NCBI RefSeq assembly: GCF_014805625.2
Contig: NW_023998436.1
Location: 1,886,565-1,950,564 of the forward strand
Source: Glossina fuscipes
Taxonomy: Eukaryota > Arthropoda > Insecta > Diptera > Glossinidae
Length of the DNA: 64,000 nt
Direction of reading: 5' to 3'
Both the position numbers and the translations under genes were made by a program. The notes under the pieces are model-generated. The model saw only the letters and a list, made by a program, of their open reading frames with translations, had not been told where the DNA came from and ran no database searches. Of the stretch, positions 25,211 to 36,879 are shown in pieces; within the stretch, counting starts at the first letter, position 1, and each line of letters begins with the position of its first letter.

Positions 25211-25830
25211 AACAAGTAAGAAAATTAAATTCAGTCGGGACCGAAGCTTGCCCCAAAAAAAGACAAAAGAAGTAAAAAAACAAAATTCTCAAGCTCCTTA
25301 ATATGGAGTGGGCGTAGTTGATTCCTTCTATTTTCAAAATAAAGGTTTCCGTTGTAGAGGCACGTCCTTTGAAATAGGCGTGTCCCTTGAAAATTTTAGG
25401 TCACTTCGAAATTCTTTTACAAATTTTTCCCCTTATGAGGGGATTGTCTCTCCCCCTGGGGGGTGATCACTCAACCCAATTGAGTGCCTATGGTTGTAGG
25501 CAACCCGTCTGATTAAGGCATCAAGCCAGGTGCAGACGTTAAACCCCTCAGAGAAATCTGTAGCTTATGAGTAACAAGCAAAAAAGTAATTTTTCATTGC
25601 CTTTGAAAAACGGAGTTGTTCTCAGTTTATGTGTTGCTGTGAGTGTGTCCTTCGACCGACGTACAAGAACTTCTAATGTTTTTTGCCAAATTTGAAGTCG
25701 ATAACTTCGTGTTTACGTCCAGGAGAATGTTTACAAAAGACATTACCCAGATGAACGCAGACGGATATGCTTAAATCGATTTAGAATTTGATGTTGATCA
25801 AGAATATATATATCGAAAGTCTTACGATTT
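25211..25830 (+). mobile_element. Family B element, interrupted by a LINE-like fragment
   Basis: Head ACAAGTAAGAAAATTAAATT with CAGTCGGGACCGAAG; GGAGTGGGCGTAGTTG; AGCTTATGAGTAACAAGC; AAATTTGAAGTCGATAACTT; end near ATCAAGAATATATATATC. The best view of the family B head in the window. Confidence 0.72.
25428..25562 (+). mobile_element. 5'-truncated copy of the LINE-like element's 3' end
   Basis: About 135 bp closely matching 16136-16271, including GGTTGTAGGCAACCCGTCTG and GGTGCAGACGTTAAACCCC. It interrupts a family B element that resumes with AGCTTATGAGTAACAAGC. No clear target duplication could be read. Confidence 0.7.
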
Positions 25831-25934
25831 TTTTCTCGTAGGAAATTATCGACTATGGTATTATAGTTATCGGCTAGAAAATTCGCAAAAATATATTAGA
25901 TGTACAAATAAATTTTGCCGCTAAAATTATTATT

Positions 25935-26020
25935 ATAAAAACAAGTAAGAATGCTACAGTCGGGCAAGCCCGAACTTTTGATACCCTACATCACTTTGTT
26001 TAGTTAATAACACACTAAAA
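25935..26020 (+). mobile_element. Isolated family A-type terminal module
   Basis: ACAAGTAAG, then CAGTCGGGCAAGCCCGAAC with a perfect TCGGGCAAGCCCGA hairpin, then ATACCCTACATCACTTTG. It borders the 185-bp array and the assembly gap. Confidence 0.6.
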
Positions 26021-26041
26021 ATTATATATTATGTATTTTTA

Positions 26042-26141
26042 NNNNNNNNNNNNNNNNNNNNNNNNNNNNNNNNNNNNNNNNNNNNNNNNNNNNNNNNNNN
26101 NNNNNNNNNNNNNNNNNNNNNNNNNNNNNNNNNNNNNNNNN
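26042..26141. other. Assembly gap, 100 N
   Basis: A round run of 100 undefined bases inside the 185-bp array; its real length is probably not 100. Confidence 0.99.
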
Positions 26142-26557
26142 TCAGTTGGTTCCCATCGTAACAAATCACCATAGAAGAACTTGCTTCTTGCTTATATATT
26201 ATGTATTTTTATATAAATGCACAATTCTTAGGAAAACCCTCGTATTGGAGGAATATACCCCAATTGGCTACCAACGTGGTTCAAATTTAGCAAGCTTAAT
26301 TTATTTCTCAAAGGTTTTGTATTTTTTCAGTTGGTTCCCATCGTAACAAATCACCATAGAAGAACTTGCTTCTTGCTTATATATTATGTATTTTTATATA
26401 AATGCACAATTCTTAGGAAAACCCTCGTATTGGAGGAATATACCCCAATTGGCTACCAACGTGGTCCAAATTTAGCAAGCTTAATTTATTTCTCAAAGGT
26501 TTTGTATTTTTTCAGTTGGTTCCCATCGTAACAAATCACCATAGAAGAACTTGCTTC
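26142..26557 (+). repeat. 185-bp tandem repeat, at least 2.3 copies, next to a gap
   Basis: TCAGTTGGTTCCCATCG recurs at 26142, 26327 and 26512, exactly 185 bp apart, with near-identical units. The 20 bp just before the gap match an internal part of the unit (TATATTATGTATTTTTA), so the gap lies within the array and its true copy number is unknown. Confidence 0.95.
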
Positions 26558-27416
26558 TATGAGAGCCCCTATATAAGGTGAGGTCTAAAAAATAAATCCA
26601 TTTGGCGCACACCCCATATGGTTAATTTGCTAATTTAGGAGAATATGAAACTGAATTTCAAATCTCAAATTTCTTGATGTGTTCTCTGATGCCTAAATAC
26701 GTTACAAGTGAAACGATCCAATTAGTGTATTTTAATAGCGTAGACAAATATTCACTATAACAAGCAATGACTTAAATACTTGTCATCAAGTGCAAGATAT
26801 AGATAAATTAAAAATACTTAAAAAAAAAACAGAAAATATTATTTAAATATTGATTTAGATTGACATTAGTTAATTAAATCATTAATTAATTAATATTAAT
26901 GTTTAGTAAATGACATTGATTCACTAAGATAAAGCGAAAGATAAAATGAACTATGGCTAAAAAATTTATGCTTTAAAAAAACTGTCAATTAATTTTCATT
27001 TCAACATAAATCATATTCAATGCGTTTAAAATAATGCGTTCGGACATTACCTTCGTACTGAATGGAATTTACAAAAAAAAAAAAAAAAAACAAAAAACCG
27101 AAAACAAAATTACATTACATGATTAATGAATGATTTCTATTAAAAAAAAAAAAAAAAAAAAACACAATCGCGTTAAGTTATTGAAATAAACTCAGCGGGA
27201 TGTAATATAACCAGTGATTCGATAATTTGCCGTTATGCATATAAAAAAATTAACAAGTTAATTGCAATTAATTAAGATAAATTAATTAATCTTCAAAACT
27301 AATCATTTTCAAACATTTTTCCATTATCAAGAAACTTTGTTCATTCAATTGCTGTCGACTCAGCAAAACAAAAAATTTTTATGAAATATTTTTCCATTTA
27401 TTTCAGGTCACGACTT

Positions 27417-28055
27417 TGTACCCTACGCCACTTTTGAGTTGTTCATGTTCATGGCTTTTCAAAACAAAAGCCTTATATAGTTAGCGATCCAAAATTGGTC
27501 CTTTATGAATATTCAATAGGGTTCGTTCTTTGGCCAAAGTATGTCAGTATTGTAAATATCATTAAATTATCTCAAGAATTGTAGAGTATAGGTCGGTTAA
27601 ATGGACGGACAGTCAGACAAGCCCAGGTCGATACGATAAAAGGTGGGTTTAGCTTAAGTTCTTCTGAGTGATGCATATAGCCGCATAAACTAAATGTGCC
27701 TTCGTACCACAATTAGCGTAGGGTATTAAAAAGATATTATAATATTTTATAGGTCTTAGAACGGATCTTTCATATATATTACGTCATGCATCAATGCAGT
27801 TACCCTTTAATAAAATTCAACCCTATTTGAAATATACCTGTTACAAAGGTTAAGAATCGAAATATTATCTATGACCTTTTTGTCTTATCGGATAGCATGC
27901 GGACGCTCTCCTGATATACAGTTCCATAATAGTAAGTTTCTATAAAAACAGGGTATAATTTTTGTGTTCTATGGAAAAAGTAAGAACTGTGTTGGACAAT
28001 GTGATGAAGGGTATTTATTGGTCGGCCTTGCCCGACTATAATATTCTAACTTGTT
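27417..28055. mobile_element. Two family A pieces, opposite orientations
   Basis: 27417-27727 is a short plus-oriented piece bounded by ACCCTACGCCAC and GCGTAGGGTAT with a GGACGGACAGTCAGACA block. 27735-28055 is a minus-oriented head ending GGCCTTGCCCGACTATAAT then CTAACTTGTT. The latter is the element at the edge of the right FHA duplication. Confidence 0.7.
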
Positions 28056-30113
28056 AAAAAATATTAAGGAACGACTTTTATTCACTTTCTCAATGCCTTC
28101 TGCCGTGACAATTTGGTGAGAAAAATTTCTCGGTATGATTACCCTTGTCCATCATTGAAAGTTAATTATTCAAAGGATCATTGGCCATTGTTCATATACC
28201 CTAGAAATTTCGTGTTATCTTTCCAAGAATATCTTTATCAAAGATTTTGTTTATTTATTTTTTATTTATTTATTTTCGTATAGAGAGAATTCAAATTTAG
28301 TATAGTACATAGATTTAAGGGAACTGTTCAATACTTAACACTAAGGCTCAGAAAGAATTTTATAACTAATTTATAGGCATAAGAATAACAAAAGAAAAAA
28401 GGCATATACAGTGTAATAGCACACGCAAAGTCGGTATATACGTCTTAAACGCTTACTTGAGAATTTCGTAGTGGAATTGCTTTTGACGGATTCACCGCTT
28501 TTCCTGTCAAGCTTGCCTAATCCAGAATTTCGCATTCACGTGCCCTAGCACGCGTTAATCGTCTGGTTCGTTCTTCACGTTCACGTGGTCTAGCACAAGT
28601 TAAACGTCTCGTTGCTTCTTCTTCTTGTATTGCAGTGTTTGTTACAGATGTTATGATTTCGTTCGCCACCCGAAAAGAGAGGATTAGACTCGATTGTTTC
28701 GCAAGAAGTTTTAAGTCGCTTAGCCCTCGCTGAGTTGTCTCTGATATGCGGCAAAAACTGTTCGAAGATTTCATTCATTAATCTTACCAAACCATTTTCT
28801 TCGCCTTGTTTGCCATCACCGTCGTTTTCTACCTCCGTCAACTGGAGGCGAGAAACATTAATGCGCTTTTCTAACTGTTGCAGTGTACACCTTATAAGCT
28901 CCTGTACAGAACTGCAATCTAGCCTTGATGTATTACCTGTTACGAAGGTATCTTCAGTTAGTGGTTTCATAAACATCTCCACGTCGGACACTTGAGGTCC
29001 CTGGGTTTTCGCATCCTCTTTTGGGATAGAAACTTTACATTGATCGACTTTTAATTCCTTAATGTCGATAAACTCGGCCATATCGAAATCTGAATCTTAA
29101 GATTTTACTTGAGTTTGTGGCACATAGCAACAGCCTTCTTCTTCGTCATCGCTGATCATGATTGGACTTAACATGCTATTGCCATTATCTGCATCGTCGG
29201 CTCTTGGAGATCTTGATTGGTAGAAATGAGCTTCTGGACGTGTGAAACTCTTGTGGTTTCCGCGGAGATTATTTTGTACTTGTTGCATGTCATCATAATC
29301 TGTCACAGTTCCTAAGGAACAGATGGCATCCCGTTCAATGAGTTCTATTTGAACCTTTAATTGATCACCTAGACCAAACTCTTCAGTAAGCTTCACACGT
29401 TCTTTAATTAGAGGCTTAAGCTGCCTTCCATTTACATGAACTTCGGTAGCACTTTTTAGATCAACGATGAAAATGTCATCGTAAGATCTTATCTCCAAAA
29501 GGTAATGCTTCGTATCCAAAGATTTATCAGGAAAGCGTATGTAATTACGAGACATTCCACTTTCACTGCTGTGGCCAGTTACATAATAACGTCCTCTCTC
29601 CAAGAGAAAGCATTGTTTCCCAATATTTAGTAGAAGGGCTGTGGCACTCTCTTCACATATTTCCAAGTTGGTTACACGAAATTTTTAATTAAATTTGTTT
29701 TAATTTGAAAATTTGTTTCCTTCAAGGATTAGTGCAAGTGTTTGCTCGCGACTATATTTCTGCTTAGCAAGCGACTTGCTTATTTGTTCTTTTGGCAGTG
29801 ACTTACCAAGAACAGATTTTATTCTTTAGTCAAATTTTCTAAAATTTTATTCGCCAATCGACAATGGCGTAAGCGTGTTTTTCTTTATGACATCGACATG
29901 TAAAGCATCACTAGTCCATCCTCGGTTTTAACATCTGTTGCCTTTTATTTTCTGCGAAAACAGGTACATTTCACGCAGACTGATCTTTGAAAATTCTAAA
30001 ATTACTCCTTAAGCGGACAAACCATTGTATATTTTTCAGAATATTTTCTAATTTTGAAAAAAAACATTTTCCTTGAAATTTCGGATTTTCCCCACCCCCG
30101 AAGGGTAAAGGAT
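27900..30113 (-). repeat. Right arm of inverted duplication carrying the FHA gene
   Basis: Inverted relative to 10978-12700, about 15 kb away. Both outer junctions with mobile elements (family B tail at about 30113, family A head at about 28055) are shared with the left arm, so the copies arose by DNA duplication and not by independent retrotransposition. Confidence 0.8.
28517..29684 (-). pseudogene. FHA-domain gene, broken copy (right arm of inverted duplication)
   Basis: The reading frame opens at 29684 after a TAA and has no ATG before the conserved domain; the first near-start is TTG at 29666. Counting from that codon, an FHA fold is visible: GRYYVTGH (25-32), SLDTKH (49-54, in place of the usual S-R-x-H), DLKSATEVHVNG (69-80) and LGDQLKV (99-105). 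An acidic SDDEEEG stretch follows near residue 172. A TAA at 29097-29099 interrupts the frame, but the same frame continues at once with DSDFDMAEFIDIKELKV. Near 28750 an extra C in TTTTTGCCGCATATC shifts the frame relative to the left copy, which has TTTTTGCGCATATC. The tail then runs in the new frame to TAG at 28517-28519, with a basic repeated RRLT.AR motif. FHA domains bind phosphothreonine, often in DNA-damage proteins such as MDC1, nibrin or fly Mu2; which family is not certain. Missing ATG, in-frame stop and frameshift argue for a pseudogene. Confidence 0.75.
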
Positions 30114-30119
30114 ATACGT

Positions 30120-30660
30120 TGTTAATTGTCAATTTTTCAGATTAAATTAGTATTATGATATAATTTTCATTATGTCCAGCATTGAACATTATACCTTTCT
30201 GCCGTATCATGCTCAGTTTTCATTATTTGAAAGGGGGTTCAAAAATTGGCCCAATCGGTAGAAAGTTTTCATACCAATTTAATATGACGAAATAGTCTAC
30301 TACTACCACGGTCACTTTTGCCCAAAAATTTGAATAATCGCAATTTTTTTTCATATAACGACTTTTCAGAATAAGGCGTTATACGGAGAGTGGTAAAAAA
30401 AGTGGACAGATATTTTCAAGAGCGTTCGTCCTTGGGTTGGAACACGTTACTGTCCAAATTTCATCGAAATATCTCACAAATTACGACCTGTAGCTTCAAC
30501 ACAAATTTACATGCACAGACACCAGACGGACAGACAGGCTTAGATAAATTGAGTTTCTGCTTCTGAATGTATCTAATACAATAAAAGGTGGGTCTATTTT
30601 AAGTCCTTCTGCGTGTTACAGACATGTGCACTAAACCTTCAACGAAACTGTAGCAAAATA
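30120..30660 (+). mobile_element. Family A element, 5'-truncated
   Basis: Starts inside the family (AGTATTATGATATAATTTTC), contains GAAAGGGGGTTCAAAAATTG and GACGGACAGACAGGCTTAG, and ends near ATAAAAGGTGGGTC. It abuts the right FHA duplication. Confidence 0.7.
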
Positions 30661-30860
30661 TAGAGAAGGGAAACACTCTGGTGTTTCTACTAAGGATTTC
30701 TAAAGCATTTATTAGAATTAGATTATAAACCACTTGGAATTGTATAGTAATAGAATTTTTGCCTTAATATATTTTATGGCAACAATATAATTTGATACAC
30801 ATAAATATAATTTAATATAGTTTTATATTAATACTTAATACAATTTTATAAATATATATA

Positions 30861-31048
30861 TCCGCTTGAGTAGCCGAAGGCGAGGAATCTCGATTAGCAA
30901 GTCAATGGTCGTGGATTCGAATCTCAAGTGCGCTAGAATTTTTAATAAAACCCGATAGCCTTAGATGCTAGCGCTTTTAAGATTTTAGTCTTAGAATTTA
31001 TTTCTCTGGCGAAATTAATAATAATAATAATAATAGTAATAATATAAA
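30861..31048 (+). mobile_element. tRNA-derived SINE, type I (fullest copy)
   Basis: The tRNA-like head has an A-box-like GAGTAGCCGAAGGCG and a B-box-like GTGGATTCGAATCTC. A unique body with TTTTAGTCTTAGAATTTATT follows, then an (AAT)n tail. It is not an intact tRNA gene: no acceptor stem closes, and the body recurs elsewhere in the window. Confidence 0.75.
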
Positions 31049-31487
31049 TATATAATAAAAATTTTATAAATTATATTGTTACTATTTACTGATAAATCGA
31101 ATTTTTGATCATACTTTCTGAGTAGACAGAGAACCGGCCCGTCCTCTAAAGCCGTGAAGAAATCTATTTCTCTGTTCTGGTAATCGCAATAGAATCTAAA
31201 CATTTATTCGAACAACTTGAAATGGCAGGAGGAGAATGATTTCGGCACTACTTAATAGCGCACTTTTTGTAAGATTCAAAGAAGTTCATTACAGATCACA
31301 ATATATTCCAAGATGCTCTTAAAGCGTATGAGTTTCCAAGTCGACTTAGCGACGTACAACGGTATATTGTTTGTTACAAAAGCGAAATTATTTTTTTTTT
31401 ATTTTGCATTATTTGCTATGAGATTTGGATAATGTCCGGTATGAAAATTGTATTCGGCCCTGGCGGAATCTTTTATACCAACCACCA

Positions 31488-31660
31488 TCACGACGTCCGC
31501 GATATTTAATTTACAATTAACACAATTAGCTTTGTCGCATTCTACTCTTCAAGGTTTTTTATTTTATTCTCATAGCAATATGTCTGATTATGAAGGAAAA
31601 GTTAATCTACCACGTCGTAATGTCCGCGATATTTAATTTAGAATTAACACAATTCGCTTC
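31488..31660 (+). repeat. About 45-bp direct repeat, 127 bp apart
   Basis: GTCCGCGATATTTAATTTA followed by .AATTAACACAATT occurs at 31495 and 31622. Confidence 0.75.
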
Positions 31661-31749
31661 CATTTGTTTCTCTTTGATATTCACTTGATTATAATGCTAA
31701 GAAAAGACGACTTCTCCACATTTTACGGTCCATAGTATTTATTTTAGAC

Positions 31750-32545
31750 AAATAATATACCTCCATGTGAAAAATGTATAGAATAATTTTCTTGTTTGCT
31801 TTATGAGTAATAAGCAGAAAATATCAAATAAGTTAACATAATAAATATGTAATGGCTTATAACTTTATGTAGGCGGGGATGATTTCTTTCGTTTTTGCAT
31901 AAGTCATGCAGGACCACTTATAAAATGTAAATCTTTGTCCTTGTATGTGTTGTCGTTTATAATTATGCAGCAAAGAACCAAATTGTTTTCAATTTTGAGA
32001 ACAGATATCGTCTCAAATGATTTTGTCTTGTGGCTTTGTCCGTAGGTCGATTTTACCCATTTTCAATACCAATCTGCGTGCATGAACTCTTAATGTTTCC
32101 ATCAAATTTGAAGTCGACAGCTCCATTTCCGCGGCTAGGAGATAGGTAGACGGATGGACGGACTGGTAAGCGCGCCTAGAGCAATATTAAGACCGTTTTA
32201 CATTTTAATCCAGATCAAGAATATTTAGACTTGGTGGGGTCTTTGAAGCTTTTTGCTGGGCATTACAAATATGGCGAATATATCCTCTCGGGTTTGTCCA
32301 TATTTCCGATATTTCAACCGAATTTGAATCCGATAGCTTCATTGCTGCGACCAGAAGTACGTTCACCATAAACATTGCACAGACAGATAGACAGACGGGA
32401 GGACAAGCGGGCAGAGAAAAAGGTTAAAAGCGATCAAGAATATGTATATATACTTTATGAGATCTCCGAAGCTTGCGTCTGGGCGTTGCAAGTTAATACA
32501 TTTCTTGTCCTTCGGTGATGGGGAATAAAAACAGGATTGGAAAGC
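31750..32545 (+). mobile_element. Family B elements, two in tandem
   Basis: CAAATTTGAAGTCGACAGCT with GACGGATGGACGGACTGG, then CGAATTTGAATCCGATAGCT with AGACAGATAGACAGACGGG, each followed by an ATATTTAGACTTGG/ATATATACTTTATG end; tail TGTCCTTCGGTGATGGGG. Confidence 0.62.
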
Positions 32546-32559
32546 GTCAAAAAATTGAC

Positions 32560-33385
32560 TTTTAGCCAAAGCTATATATATTTGATACTATAGAGCGACA
32601 TCCACATCATAAATAGATATTTATCTAATCTAACAACTATCGATGGCGTCAAAATTAACAGTTACAAGTGACCCTGGTCGATCCATTACCGCAATTAAAG
32701 TTGACACATGATTCCAGGTGACAACTAAAATATACTTTGCCTAAAGCAAATTTTCTTATATATGCAATCGCACTTAAATGAAATAACAAATGCAATATTT
32801 ATGTATATAAATAAATATTTAAAAAAAAAAAAAAACAAATTGAGATGATCTACTTGAATTTGCTGCATTTACTGCTATATAAATAAGTCGATAATTTATG
32901 TGATCGTTAGCATTACTCACTACACTATCGAATGCAATGCTAATAATTTTTGCTTTCAATTGTTTGTTTGACATTCAGTTTTTAAATTTATTTTTTTCAA
33001 TATGTTTTTATATAAATATATTTTCATTTTTTTTTTTTTTTACTTAATAAAATCTTAAAGTATTTCAATATAATTTTAAAATTTTTTGTTGTTATTTTAC
33101 GGTAATTAATGCTTATCAATAATCGTAATCAAAAACATATAAACATATAAAGCTTTATATATATATATAGATATATATATATATAGATTAGCTTGCATCG
33201 AACTTCTTGAAAGTTTATTGATAATATTCTACTGTACAAAGTAGAAAAACTTCAAAAGAATTTCAATTTTGAACACTTAGCGTGTTTAAAAGAATTGAAA
33301 TAGGATAAGAATGCTTATTGGCCAAATGGAACGTCACCTGTGGCTGGTCAGTCCCAGACCCGATCTGACAAAAGAGTACAAAAAT
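32560..33385. other. AT-rich, no gene
   Basis: Long A and T runs and an ATATAG-interrupted (AT)n near 33157-33187. Confidence 0.5.
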
Positions 33386-33387
33386 TC

Positions 33388-33785
33388 CACTTATGGTACA
33401 AGGATATATTAAGCTTGTGCGGAGGACTCACTTTCTGAATCGGTCTAATCTTGTCCGTCTATTTCTGTCTGTCCGCCTGTCCCTCTGGTTTTCTTATATT
33501 CAAACTGCTATATCCTACATCAGTTGTGTTTGACGCAAGGGTACATTAAGATTGTGCGTACGTATGCAGCACCCACAAGAACTTAGAAAATAAACCGATC
33601 GAATGAGGATGACTTTTTGAATCGATCTAAGCTTTCTTTCTGTTTGTCTGTCTTGCTTTCGATATATTGTAATGAAATTTAACACACTGAGGTGGTTTGA
33701 CTTAAGAACGAACGCTATTGAAGATGATCTGGATCGCATCACTCTCTCGCCACCTCGCTTATAACACTTTAATTAGAAAAGTCTC
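33388..33785 (-). mobile_element. Family A element, two overlapping left ends
   Basis: Two successive left-end motifs (TTATGGTACAAGGATATATT and GACGCAAGGGTACATTAAG, 130 bp apart) precede GTCTGTCTTGC and a GATCTGGATCGCATCACT block, suggesting a tandem duplication or one copy inserted in another. Confidence 0.55.
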
Positions 33786-33807
33786 GATATGTTCTTTATT
33801 TTTTTAT

Positions 33808-34037
33808 ATGATCAATCACTCAGGAAATTTCCACTGTTCGTGTTAAACTGTGAATGTTAGAAAGAAGACAGGAAAGAGAAAGAAGTGGGGAAATAGTAGC
33901 CGCAGCATAGTGGATGTGTGTCCAATCACTAGGCTTTATGCCTTTATCGAGCGAGCACTCATTAGGGCTATGACCAAAGAAAAAGTCTACCCGTCTTCAA
34001 ATTTGAACTCGCAAACATTACCCGGCTAAAGACGCGG
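33808..34037 (-). mobile_element. tRNA-derived SINE, type II
   Basis: On the minus strand a decayed tRNA-like head (GCGAGTTCAAATTTGAAGAC) is followed by a body shared with 48631-48900 and 53363-53610. The body includes TTGGTCATAGCC, GAGTGCTCGCTCG, a CTTTCTCTTTCCTG pyrimidine block and the 3' end CCTGAGTGATTGATCAT. Confidence 0.65.
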
Positions 34038-34039
34038 AT

Positions 34040-35390
34040 ATAAACAACTGTATTAAGCAAAGGTATTTAATGATGGGCCGAGTCCCAATATAGTGTTGGA
34101 ATGTTTGCTGTAATATTCGACAGATTTTTTTCTTCTACCTATAATATATAAATATGAAATTCCCCGCTAATGAATACTACGCCACTAATGTAAAGATATT
34201 TGGATCAATATTGGTATTTCTATCGCTTGCTCTCACTAACACAGACCGAAAGGGAAAAGTCATCAATTATAAAGCAATGCAATAGGTCGAGATTTTATTT
34301 GCATGAGAAAGATGAACGAGTTTTTTCAAGTTTATTTCAATTTTTCCATTAAATGAAAAATGTATCTTTTTGTTTTTGCACAATTTTGAAATCATTGATA
34401 ATTCTTGGAATTTGATATGTGTTCTTACGATTATTTAATGCTTGTCTATCGTGCATTGAATAAAAAATTTCGTCGACTAACTGAAAGATTTTTACTCTGA
34501 AAGATTAATTGTTTTTTTTCTTTATTTTATATGAACACTACGATGCACGGCACGTTTCTATTGCATAAAAAAAAAAAAAAAAAAAAAATAAATCATTTTT
34601 ATTTATTTATTTCCTTTCGAATTTATTGTCAACAATAAATTTTAAATAAGAAATAATTAAACAAACACGAACGCATTAAGGTATCCAAAGCTCATCATCG
34701 TCAGCAGTCGAAACAAATAACTCAATAAATCTTTATGTTATGCAGTTGTTTCTTATAACTTATCAGCATGAAAAATTTTTAAGAAAAATATATAAAAAAA
34801 AATAAATAAACATTAATAAATTACAAAATAAAGCTTTTGGGACATGAATAGTAAATATAAAATATTGAAATGAAAGAAAATTTAGCATTAAGAAGCTGCA
34901 TATATTTCAATACCAGCTTTGGATTCTTATTCGATTATATCTATATATAAGCATGAGTCATCCCGTATGCTACATATCGTAAGTGTATGTAAATGGTATT
35001 ATTGTAGCGTTAGATGATCATGCGAACTAACAACCGTAAATATATATATTGTAAGGCTTGAAATTCGTCCCACATTTTCAGCTCAATTCTCGTTTTTTTG
35101 CAGTGCGTGTGCCGGGCTAGGTTAAGTTTGAGTTCGGTTAAGATTAAATTAGGTGAAGGAAATTAAGAGGCAATCTCAGCTAGAACATTTTATTTTCAGC
35201 TGTGATATGGTAGAACTAGCCAAGCCAACGTTTAGGCTTAGGTTTAGAGAATTCGGACCACGTTGTTCTAGCGTGGGTGGGGTTTGGCTGACAAAATGCT
35301 TTCGACGTACAACAAGTAATTACGATAATCGAATAAAGATCCGAAATAGAATTGGATAGAGAAAAAATGTGCGTAGAATAAGTAAAGAAT
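34040..35390. other. No recognisable gene
   Basis: AT-rich DNA with a long A run at about 34567-34588. Confidence 0.5.
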
Positions 35391-35393
35391 AAT

Positions 35394-35545
35394 AAGGAGC
35401 ACAACTAACAACTCAATGATCGTCCGTTCAAATCTCAAATACGGTAAACTTTTCAATAAAACCGATACCGTCAAATACTAGGCTTTTAGGATTTTAGTCT
35501 TAAAATTTATTTTTCTGGCCAAGTTAACGATAATAATAAGTAAAA
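35394..35545 (+). mobile_element. tRNA-derived SINE, type I, 5'-truncated
   Basis: Shares CGTCCGTTCAAATCTCAAAT (B-box region), AATAAAACCGATA and the ATTTTAGTCTTAAAATTTAT body with the copy at 30861, and ends in short AAT repeats. The A-box half is eroded or missing. Confidence 0.65.
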
Positions 35546-35749
35546 TTACTAACATGTAACGAGTACAGTGTAAATTACAGAGCAATAGCGTTTAGATTCG
35601 ATTTATTCCCAGCATCCTTCCGCCCAACCCGTTTCCCCACCTCTTTTTCTGCATTTCCCAAATCGATCAACAAGTAAACAGTGGTCACCTGGAAGCACAA
35701 CGGCTGTGGCCTTTTAAAATATCGGTGCGATATACATAAATACATATTG

Positions 35750-36300
35750 AGCCTAATTTATGCCATCTGTTTATACGCTACTCCACTTCTCGTATAAGGG
35801 CATATAAAGTTTGTGCGGAGGTATGCAACATGCAGAAGAACGTGAGATAGATCCATCTTTTATTATACCTTTGTCAATTCTGAATCGTTTTCTGAATTGT
35901 TTTCTTAATCAATTTAAGCTTCGCCCGTCTGTCCGTCTGTCCGTATACTGAGGGGTTTTGGCCCAATGACGAAGTTTATTGAAAATGTTCCGGATCGGAT
36001 CTCTTTTTTGGTCACTTCTCATAAAACGCCTCATTTTAAAAAGTCATTGTATAAATGTCTGCAGGGTGGAGTAGGGCATTTTATGGTGGACAGCTACAGC
36101 GGAGTGTAGATCTTCTGGAGTGTAAAAGAAAAAGAATTCGAGATACCAAGTTTGTGCTTCTGCCAAACATGGCTGAAACGATCGTGTTCTTATTCATGTC
36201 TTCTTCATGGTGCTTCCATTACCTACTTGAATATGTCTCACGATATTATACGACAAATCTAATCTATATCCTCTTTAAGAATGAGTTCGGTTTTTTACAT
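35750..36300 (-). mobile_element. Family A variant (A2), inverted partner of 7640-8215
   Basis: Left part GTTTGTGCGGAGGTATGCAA, GTCTGTCCGTCTGTCCG; right part GTGGAGTAGGGCATTTTATG, then TCTTCTTCATGGTGCTTCCA and CTAATCTATATCCTCTTTAA, matching the reverse strand of 7640-7880. Confidence 0.65.
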
Positions 36301-36879
36301 GACTTAATTATTGTTTAAAAATACAAATGTAAGGAACAATAGTATACATATATAATATATTCCGGCATGAGAGAATCATTTCAACTCAATTATTTATAAA
36401 ATATAAAGCTATTTTATGAATTCTGCTTCTTTTTTTGTTTTTTTTGTTTTCTTTTTTCAATTAAAGTGATTCATTCATACTGCAGCCCATCCATCCATCT
36501 GCATATATATTTATTTTAAATTTTTTATGCACATATATATGCAAAAGCAATTAAATATAAGTTAACAGAGAAGCAGCAATTAGTATATTTGCAGGTTTTC
36601 TTGATGACTTTTGTTTTTGATTTTATTGTAAGCTCCAAGCGATGTACACGTCTGTTTGCTGCTCTTGATCATAGCTGTATTATGAGTTGTGTTCGTTAGT
36701 GAAAAAGGAAGAAAAAACCAAAAAAAAATTCGAAATGAATATCTGCAAAAACTCCACAGGGCAGAAAAGGAAAAAATTATCTTATATGTGACAGCTGAAG
36801 TAAGAAAAAGAAGAGTTGACCGGAAATTCGGTTTGTTTTTACAACCAAAATATAATTTAAAAACATTGAAAATATCGCA

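Noticed and set aside
26146..26531. Two near-identical 66-codon ORFs
   Set aside because: They are two units of the 185-bp tandem repeat read in the same frame, not duplicated genes.
30861..30935. Functional tRNA gene
   Set aside because: Only promoter-box-like words are present; no closed acceptor stem, and the following body recurs as a SINE.
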